Shown here: piece by piece, positions 7,261-7,815 of the stretch
Numbering within the stretch: the stretch's first letter is position 1
How the letters are laid out: each line of letters starts with the position of its first letter
The notes under the pieces: model-generated
Told to the model about the DNA's origin: nothing
Databases searched by the model: none
The model's input: only the letters and a program-made list of their open reading frames with translations
DNA from: Opitutia bacterium
GTDB taxonomy: Bacteria > Verrucomicrobiota > Verrucomicrobiia > Opitutales > UBA953
Length of the DNA stretch: 7,815 bases
NCBI GenBank assembly: GCA_947460445.1
Contig: CANHHS010000070.1
Location: 1 to 7,815 of the forward strand
Reading direction: 5' to 3'
Position numbers and translations under genes: made by a program

Positions 7261-7815
7261 TTAGGACTTACGAGGGGCTTCGGTCGGGTAGAGGTAGCTA
7301 CGGTCTACGGCCTGGGCTGCAACGATCACTGTCGTACCGAGAATATCGTGTGCGGATGCGCCGCGGGAAATCTCGGCTGCAGGACGCTCGAGTCCGGTGA
7401 GGATTTGGCCATAGGCTGGAATGCGTGCGACCACTTGGACCATCTTCGCCGCAATATTGCCCGCATTTAAGTCAGGGAAAATTAAGACGTTAGCCTTACC
7501 AGCAACCGAGCCTCCGACTTCTTTGGCTTCTGCGATGAAACTATCCAGGGCGGCGTCCACTTGCATCTCGCCGTCAATTTCTGCGGTAATGCCGAGTTCG
7601 ACGGCTTTCCGACGTGCAAGTTCGGTGGCAGCTTTGACGCGTTGAATGGATGCAACGCCAGCATTGGGTGAGTGTGTCGAGTAACCAAGCATAGCCACGC
7701 GAGGGGTTTGGCCTGAAAGGTGCGAGGCGAGACCAGCGGTCGTAACGGCGATGTCGGCTAGTTGGTCCGCAGTCGGTTCGGGAACCACTGCACAGTCCGA
7801 AAGAAAGAGTACGCC
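7261..7815 (-). CDS. pta: Phosphate acetyltransferase, C-terminal 184 residues (5' end outside window)
   Basis: Pta converts acetyl-CoA and phosphate to acetyl phosphate and CoA in the cytoplasm, normally paired with acetate kinase. The reading frame is open to the window edge, so only the C-terminal part is seen. It includes LSDCAVVPEPTADQLADIA (5-23), PRVAMLGYST (38-47), IDGEMQVDAAL (80-90), VLIFPDLNAGN (110-120) and ILTGLERPAAEISRGAS (138-154). These segments line up block by block with the end of E. coli Pta as I remember it (GDCAINPDPTAEQLAEIA, VAMLSYST, IDGPLQYDAA, FIFPDLNTGN). A phosphate butyryltransferase or the Pta-like end of a malic enzyme is possible from a fragment alone, but the close match favours Pta. 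The TAA stop at 7261-7263 is 2 bases from the ATG of the BioD-like/DRTGG gene, so the two are almost certainly co-expressed. Confidence 0.88.
   Translation of the reverse strand, partial: GVLFLSDCAVVPEPTADQLADIAVTTAGLASHLSGQTPRVAMLGYSTHSPNAGVASIQRVKAATELARRKAVELGITAEIDGEMQVDAALDSFIAEAKEVGGSVAGKANVLIFPDLNAGNIAAKMVQVVARIPAYGQILTGLERPAAEISRGASAHDILGTTVIVAAQAVDRSYLYPTEAPRKS

Noticed and set aside
7101..7400. 99-codon plus-strand frame across the pta/BioD-like junction
   Set aside because: It runs antisense over two convincing genes, with low-complexity Arg-rich translation and no family match that I can see.

Overview
All convincing genes in this window lie on the minus strand, so transcription runs from high to low coordinates. 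In that order they are: the 3' part of a phosphate acetyltransferase gene (pta, cut by the window end); a gene for a stand-alone BioD-like/DRTGG protein, equivalent to the N-terminal regulatory half of long-form Pta; a large secreted protein with an N-terminal YVTN/YncE-type beta-propeller and a C-terminal phosphoesterase domain; a ComM/YifB-type AAA+ ATPase; and a secreted family 20 glycoside hydrolase (beta-N-acetylhexosaminidase type). No tRNA, rRNA, CRISPR array, insertion sequence or phage gene is visible, and no plus-strand frame looks like a real gene.

The gaps between genes are about 2, 52, 71 and 44 bases. There is no clear rho-independent terminator between any pair, so one transcription unit or a few overlapping ones is plausible, but the functions are mixed. 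The window holds no gene-free stretch longer than 71 bases. Shine-Dalgarno sequences are weak or absent before most starts; only the hexosaminidase has a recognisable one (AAGGTG), at a long spacing.

The organism is probably a free-living Gram-negative bacterium of the Planctomycetota-Verrucomicrobiota-Chlamydiota group, most likely Verrucomicrobiota. This is inferred from the combination of a secreted propeller-phosphoesterase, a secreted GH20 enzyme with an extra C-terminal beta-rich domain, moderate GC content and weak ribosome binding sites. It is not proven by any marker gene here.

The most interesting feature is the pta region. The catalytic and regulatory modules that form one polypeptide in enterobacterial Pta are two separate adjacent genes here, in reversed order (catalytic first), 2 bases apart. 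The regulatory protein keeps the P-loop lysine that E. coli Pta lacks. This suggests a nucleotide-sensing partner acting in trans on the acetyl-CoA/acetyl-phosphate step. The rest of the window consists of recognisable families with modest oddities: a GH20 motif variant (HTGSDE), an acidic C-terminal tail on the phosphoesterase, and small inverted repeats in the short intergenic gaps.
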